Source of the DNA: Alphaproteobacteria bacterium
GTDB lineage: Bacteria > Pseudomonadota > Alphaproteobacteria > Caulobacterales > Parvularculaceae
DNA: 10,810 nt
Assembly (NCBI GenBank): GCA_030428745.1
Contig: JAUIEG010000048.1
Span: forward strand, 1-10,810
Direction: 5' to 3'
Shown here: positions 7,139-10,810 of the stretch, piece after piece
Layout of the letters: every line of letters begins with the position of its first letter
How positions within the stretch are numbered: position 1 is the first letter of the stretch
Made by a program: the position numbers and the translations under genes
The notes under the pieces: generated by a model
The model's database searches: none
Seen by the model: only the letters and a program-made list of their open reading frames with translations
What the model was told of the DNA's origin: nothing

Positions 7139-8331
7139 ACCCGGAAGTCTTGTTTCTGGCCCACCGCATTCCCTATCCGCCGGATAAGGGCGACAAGATC
7201 CGGTCCTGGCGTATTCTGAAATTCCTTGCCGAACACTATCGCGTTCACCTCGCCTGTTTCGCCGACGACCCGCGCGACCTCGCCCACAACGAGTTTCTGA
7301 ATAGCTTTTGCGAAAGCGTTACCGTCATATCGCTCAATCCGCGCGCCGCGCGTCTTAGCAGCATCAAAGCTCTTCTCTTGGGAAGACCGTTGAGTTTTCA
7401 GTATTTTCACGACACCCGCATGTCGGCGGCCATCCGCGAGCTCCGGAAAAAACCGCTCAGCGCCGAAATTGCGTTTTCCTCTTCCATGGCGCCTTACATT
7501 GAAAAGCCTGTTGAAGGAAGGAAGCGCATTGTCGACTTTTGCGATGCGGACGCTGAAAAATGGCGCGGCTATGCAGAAGAGTCAAAAGGCCCGATGAAGC
7601 TGATCTATGCCCGCGAGGCGAAAACATTAGCGCGCAAGGAAATCGACATCGCAAACTGGTGCGATGCGAGCTTCGCCATAAGTTCGGAGGAAGCGGCGAT
7701 CTTCAATGCACGCTCAGGCATGATGAAGACGGTCGCAACATTTTCGAATGGCGTTGATGGCGTTTATTTCGATCCGCATGCTATCGAAACTTCAGACACG
7801 CCGCAGCATGACTGCGTCTTTACTGGCGCCATGGACTACCGCGCCAATGTCGACGGCGTCCTCCACTTTGCAAGGCATATCTGGCCGGCGGTGCGGAGCG
7901 CGCGACCAGACGCCACCTTCGCCATTGTCGGCGCAAATCCGGCGCCGGCCATAGCCGCGCTTCATGGAAATGACGGCGTCACTGTCACCGGCCGCGTCGA
8001 GGACATTCGCCCCTGGCTCGCCGGTGCGAAAATCGCGGTCGCGCCCTTGCGCGTCGCCCGCGGCGTTCAAAACAAGGTGTTGGAGGCCATGGCAATGACC
8101 AAGCCGGTTGTCGCCAGCGCCGAGGCCATGACCGGCATAGCCGCGCCGCGTGATGCAGCGCTCACCGCTGAAACAGATGACGCGATGGCGGCGTCGATTC
8201 TCGCGCTGCTTGAAGATGCGCCCCAATGCGACCGCATGGGCCGGGCCGCGAGGCATTTTATCCTGACGCACCACCAATGGGATCACGCCTTGAAGCCGCT
8301 TGAAGACAAGCTCACCGCACTGGGTCTTTGA
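7135..8331 (+). CDS. XrtA/PEP-CTERM-system glycosyltransferase (GT4-like)
   Basis: 398 residues matching the PEP-CTERM/EpsH1-associated sugar transferase family (TIGR03087 type), GT-B fold. Signature segments are PYPPDKGDKIRSW at the N-terminus (residues 13-25), VDFCDADAEKW (133-143), the FTGAMDYRANVDGV start of the second Rossmann domain (229-242), TGRVEDIRPWL (285-295) and the donor-binding region RGVQNKVLEAMAMTKPVVAS (309-328, with E317 at the usual acidic position). It should transfer a sugar from a nucleotide donor to a lipid-linked intermediate at the cytoplasmic face; donor and acceptor cannot be read from sequence. The start overlaps the femAB stop by 4 bases (ATGA) without a clear ribosome site, indicating coupling. 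It is the last gene of the operon: its TGA lies two bases from the stop of the convergent small gene. Confidence 0.94.
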   Translation: MNPEVLFLAHRIPYPPDKGDKIRSWRILKFLAEHYRVHLACFADDPRDLAHNEFLNSFCESVTVISLNPRAARLSSIKALLLGRPLSFQYFHDTRMSAAIRELRKKPLSAEIAFSSSMAPYIEKPVEGRKRIVDFCDADAEKWRGYAEESKGPMKLIYAREAKTLARKEIDIANWCDASFAISSEEAAIFNARSGMMKTVATFSNGVDGVYFDPHAIETSDTPQHDCVFTGAMDYRANVDGVLHFARHIWPAVRSARPDATFAIVGANPAPAIAALHGNDGVTVTGRVEDIRPWLAGAKIAVAPLRVARGVQNKVLEAMAMTKPVVASAEAMTGIAAPRDAALTAETDDAMAASILALLEDAPQCDRMGRAARHFILTHHQWDHALKPLEDKLTALGL

Positions 8332-8333
8332 GC

Positions 8334-8531
8334 TTACTTCTTGCGCTCTTCGGCCAGGACTTTTTTTACATAGGCGTCGATATCGACATCGCCGGAAACG
8401 CGCCCTTCAATTTGCTTGCGGATTTGTGACGGCAATTGTGCGGGATCGGTCGATCCCGCACTTTTTATGGTCGCACGAATGAGTTCTTTCAAACTCTCCT
8501 CATCATCGGGCTTCCAGTTTTTATCCGTCAT
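8334..8531 (-). CDS. Small uncharacterised protein co-transcribed with clpB
   Basis: 65 residues, starting MTDKNWKPDD. I do not recognise the family. It is hydrophilic, highly charged and probably helical (ESLKELIRATIK at 12-23 and DAYVKKVLAEERKK at 52-65), with no signal peptide, membrane segment or cysteine. The ATG at 8531 is chosen because a GAGG sits 6 bases upstream; an in-frame TTG at 8543 overlapping the clpB stop would add four residues and is less likely. The gene begins 8 bases after the clpB stop on the same strand, so it is probably in the same transcript. The + strand terminator hairpin (8438-8466) lies within its codons 23-31. It may be a ClpB-linked accessory protein, but that rests on position alone. 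A non-coding clpB 3' region cannot be excluded. Confidence 0.65.
   Translation of the reverse strand: MTDKNWKPDDEESLKELIRATIKSAGSTDPAQLPSQIRKQIEGRVSGDVDIDAYVKKVLAEERKK
8438..8466 (+). terminator. Rho-independent terminator of the polysaccharide operon, inside the opposite-strand small gene
   Basis: A perfect 10-bp inverted repeat (GTGCGGGATC at 8438-8447, GATCCCGCAC at 8452-8461) with a 4-base loop, 7 of 10 pairs G:C, is followed directly by TTTTT (8462-8466). It lies 107 bases beyond the glycosyltransferase stop in the + direction. On the minus strand the hairpin is followed by AATTGCC, with no T-run, so it should act on + transcription only. Confidence 0.85.
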
Positions 8532-8537
8532 CTCTCG

Positions 8538-8541
8538 CCTC
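8538..8541 (-). promoter_or_regulatory. Ribosome binding site of the small clpB-linked gene
   Basis: Reading on the minus strand, GAGG overlaps the clpB TGA and is 6 bases before the ATG at 8531. It decides between that ATG and the upstream TTG at 8543, and ties translation of the small gene to termination on clpB. Confidence 0.65.
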
Positions 8542-10810
8542 AATTAAGCAGCGCGCCGGCGGCGGGCTCATCAGGGTGCGACCCGCTAAGTGAGAATGTA
8601 TCACGCCCGCCCACCGGCTTGCCATTAATCGTGAGACCAGCGTCATCCGCTGAGATTGCAAGCGTTTCACCGTCGCCAACCTCACCAGAGAGAAGCAGCT
8701 CCGCGAGGGGATCCTGCAGCTTTTTCTGGATGACCCGTTTCAACGGGCGCGCGCCATAGACCGGATCATAGCCATTGTCGCCAAGCCAATGACGCGCCTT
8801 TTCGTCAAGCTCCAGCACGATCTTGCGATCAGCCAACAATTTCTGCAAGCGACCCATCTGAATATCGACGATGGTGTCCATGTTCCCGCGCGAAAGACGG
8901 TGGAACAGGATAATTTCATCGAGACGATTCAAAAATTCCGGGCGGAATTTCGCCCGCACCGCTTCCATCACCTGTGGACGCACGACGTCGCTATCCTGAC
9001 CATCCGGCTGGTTCGCGAGATATTCAGCGCCCAGATTCGAGGTCATGATAATCAGCGTATTCTTGAAATCGACGGTGTGGCCCTGGCCGTCAGTGAGGCG
9101 GCCGTCATCAAGCACCTGCAGAAGCACGTTGAAGACGTCAGGATGCGCCTTTTCGATCTCATCGAACAGGACGACCTGATAAGGCCGCCGGCGCACGCGC
9201 TCGGTCAGAACGCCGCCTTCCTCATAGCCGACATAGCCTGGCGGGGCGCCGATCAACCGCGCCACCGAGTGCTTTTCCATGAACTCCGACATGTCGATGC
9301 GTGCAATCGCGGTTTCATCGTCGAACAGGAATTCAGCAAGCGCTTTTGTCAGCTCGGTCTTGCCGACACCCGTCGGCCCTAGAAACAGGAACGAGCCCAT
9401 GGGCCGGTTCGGATCTTTAAGCCCGGCCCGCGCCCGGCGTACCGCAGAAGAAACCGCTTCCACCGCTTCATGCTGGCCGACAACGCGCTTGGCCAGCGCC
9501 TTGTCCATGGCAAGCAGTTTCTCTCGCTCACCTTCAAGCATCTTGTCGACGGGAACCCCGGTCCAGCGCGATACGATGGCGGCGATGTTTTCCTCATCGA
9601 CCACTTCATGCACCAGCGCTTTCGCCGCGGCCTCATCGGCTTTGGCTTCCGTCGCGGCAAGCTGTTTTTCAAGCGCTGGAATCTCCCCGTATTTTAACTC
9701 AGAGGCGCGGCCAAGATCGCCGCGGCGCTCTGCGTCCGCCAGCATCTGGCGCGCCTGGTCGAGTGATTCTTTGACTTTCGTTGACGAAGCAAGGCTGTCT
9801 TTTTCCGCTCTCCAGCGCGCAGTGATATCCGCTGATTTCTGTTCCAGCTCTGAGAGTTCCTTATCGAGCTTTTCAAGCCGGTCTTTCGAGGCGTTGTCGC
9901 TTTCCTTTTTCAACGCTTCACGCTCGATCTTCATCTGGATGATGCGACGATCCAGCTCATCAAGTTCTTCCGGCTTGGAATCCACTTCCATACGCAGGCG
10001 CGACGCGGCTTCATCCACAAGATCAATGGCCTTGTCGGGCAGGAAGCGGTCGGTGATATAGCGGTTCGACAAGGTCGCCGCCGCGACGATGGCGCTGTCG
10101 GAAATACGCACACCATGGTGCATCTCGTATTTTTCCTTGAGGCCGCGCAGGATCGAGATCGTGTCTTCGACCGTCGGCTCGTCCACAAACACCGCCTGGA
10201 AACGCCGGGCGAGCGCGGCGTCTTTCTCCACATATTTGCGGTATTCATCGAGCGTCGTGGCGCCGACACAGTGAAGCTCGCCGCGCGCAAGCGCAGGCTT
10301 TAAGAGGTTCGAAGCATCCATGGCCCCATCACTTTTACCCGCCCCTACGAGGGTGTGCATCTCGTCGATGAACAGAATGATCTTGCCGGCGGCGTCGGTG
10401 ACTTCATTCAAAACCGCTTTCAACCGCTCCTCAAACTCGCCGCGATATTTGGCGCCCGCGATCAGCGCGCCCATATCGAGCGCTAGAAGCGATTTGTCTT
10501 TGAGACTTTCCGGCACGTCGCCATTAACGATGCGGAGCGCAAGCCCTTCGGCGATGGCGGTCTTGCCGACGCCGGGTTCACCTATAAGGACCGGGTTGTT
10601 TTTCGTCCGGCGCGACAAAACTTGCATGGTGCGGCGGATTTCCTCGTCACGGCCGATAACCGGATCGAGCTTGCCTTCACGCGCCGCTTCGGTGAGGTCG
10701 CGGGCGTAGCGCTTCAGCGCGTCATAGGCCTGTTCCGCCGACGCTGTATCCGCCGTGCGCCCTTTTCGGACGTCATTGATCGCTTCGTTGAGTTTCGCGG
10801 CGGTGACGCC
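8540..10810 (-). CDS. clpB: ATP-dependent chaperone ClpB, 5' partial
   Basis: 756 residues are visible; the frame stays open to the right edge, and alignment by the first Walker A with E. coli ClpB (K212) suggests about 130 N-terminal residues are missing. In visible numbering the layout is: end of the N-domain linker, NBD1 with Walker A GEPGVGKT (77-84), pore motif YRGEFEERL and Walker B LFIDE (146-150), the charged coiled-coil middle domain (about 271-400) that separates ClpB from ClpA, then NBD2 with Walker A GPTGVGKT (478-485), Walker B VVLFDE (546-551), pore loop GYVGYEEGG and FRPEFLNRLDE. No ClpP-binding IGF/L loop was noticed. It is the hexameric disaggregase that works with DnaK/DnaJ/GrpE to rescue aggregated proteins. 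The C-terminus carries a short polar tail (GSHPDEPAAGALLN). The heat-shock promoter would be outside the window. Confidence 0.97.
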   Translation of the reverse strand, partial: GVTAAKLNEAINDVRKGRTADTASAEQAYDALKRYARDLTEAAREGKLDPVIGRDEEIRRTMQVLSRRTKNNPVLIGEPGVGKTAIAEGLALRIVNGDVPESLKDKSLLALDMGALIAGAKYRGEFEERLKAVLNEVTDAAGKIILFIDEMHTLVGAGKSDGAMDASNLLKPALARGELHCVGATTLDEYRKYVEKDAALARRFQAVFVDEPTVEDTISILRGLKEKYEMHHGVRISDSAIVAAATLSNRYITDRFLPDKAIDLVDEAASRLRMEVDSKPEELDELDRRIIQMKIEREALKKESDNASKDRLEKLDKELSELEQKSADITARWRAEKDSLASSTKVKESLDQARQMLADAERRGDLGRASELKYGEIPALEKQLAATEAKADEAAAKALVHEVVDEENIAAIVSRWTGVPVDKMLEGEREKLLAMDKALAKRVVGQHEAVEAVSSAVRRARAGLKDPNRPMGSFLFLGPTGVGKTELTKALAEFLFDDETAIARIDMSEFMEKHSVARLIGAPPGYVGYEEGGVLTERVRRRPYQVVLFDEIEKAHPDVFNVLLQVLDDGRLTDGQGHTVDFKNTLIIMTSNLGAEYLANQPDGQDSDVVRPQVMEAVRAKFRPEFLNRLDEIILFHRLSRGNMDTIVDIQMGRLQKLLADRKIVLELDEKARHWLGDNGYDPVYGARPLKRVIQKKLQDPLAELLLSGEVGDGETLAISADDAGLTINGKPVGGRDTFSLSGSHPDEPAAGALLN

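Noticed and set aside
1..8331. Frameshift or broken gene in the operon
   Set aside because: All seven frames are continuous with family-typical ends and motifs; only the left-edge gene is incomplete, because of the window boundary.
8306..8333. Possible minus-strand terminator just past the small gene
   Set aside because: Only a 5-bp stem with a 14-base loop followed by a broken T-tract; too weak to call.
8789..10061. Two long + strand open frames (8789-9382 and 9279-10061) opposite clpB
   Set aside because: They lie wholly antisense to a clearly conserved clpB; the second translates to a serine-rich low-complexity product, as expected of a reverse-strand shadow of GC-rich coding sequence.
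10625..10627. ATG at 10627 as the start of clpB
   Set aside because: Conserved ClpB sequence (AINDVRKGRT, LDPVIGRDEEIRR) continues in frame upstream to the window edge. The position also does not match the known internal start that gives the short E. coli ClpB form.

Overview
This window looks like chromosomal DNA of a Gram-negative alphaproteobacterium. It is GC-rich and tightly packed, with an outer-membrane beta-barrel gene, an exosortase-A (XrtA/PEP-CTERM)-type exopolysaccharide locus, and a ClpB that reads like an alphaproteobacterial one. The genus cannot be fixed from the sequence. Hyphomonadaceae/Parvularculaceae-like or sphingomonad-like bacteria are plausible because they carry such loci.

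Positions 1-8331 (+ strand) hold seven genes in one direction, spaced from a 4-base overlap to a 21-base gap, so very probably one operon. In order they are: a chain-length determinant (5' end outside the window), its partner tyrosine autokinase, an outer-membrane beta-barrel protein, an ExeA-like AAA ATPase with an unusual long tail, a polysaccharide deacetylase, a FemAB/GNAT-type protein, and a GT4-like glycosyltransferase. This is the known gene order of XrtA-associated polysaccharide loci. The inferred division of labour is: the glycosyltransferase, deacetylase and FemAB-like protein build and modify the polysaccharide; the chain-length protein and kinase control polymerisation and export in the inner membrane; the ATPase and beta-barrel serve assembly or passage through the envelope. 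Neither the exosortase nor a PEP-CTERM substrate lies in the window.

Positions 8334-10810 (- strand) hold clpB (its 5' end runs off the right edge) followed by a small 65-codon gene apparently co-transcribed with it. This unit converges on the polysaccharide operon with only two bases between the facing stop codons. A perfect 10-bp hairpin followed by five T (8438-8466, reading +) is the likely terminator of the polysaccharide operon, and it lies inside the small gene on the opposite strand.

There is no gene-free stretch above 300 bases. No tRNA, rRNA, CRISPR array, insertion sequence or convincing promoter was seen; the promoters of both transcription units should lie outside the window. 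The locus type is already described. The more unusual points are the embedded terminator, the ATPase tail and the unassigned clpB-linked small protein.
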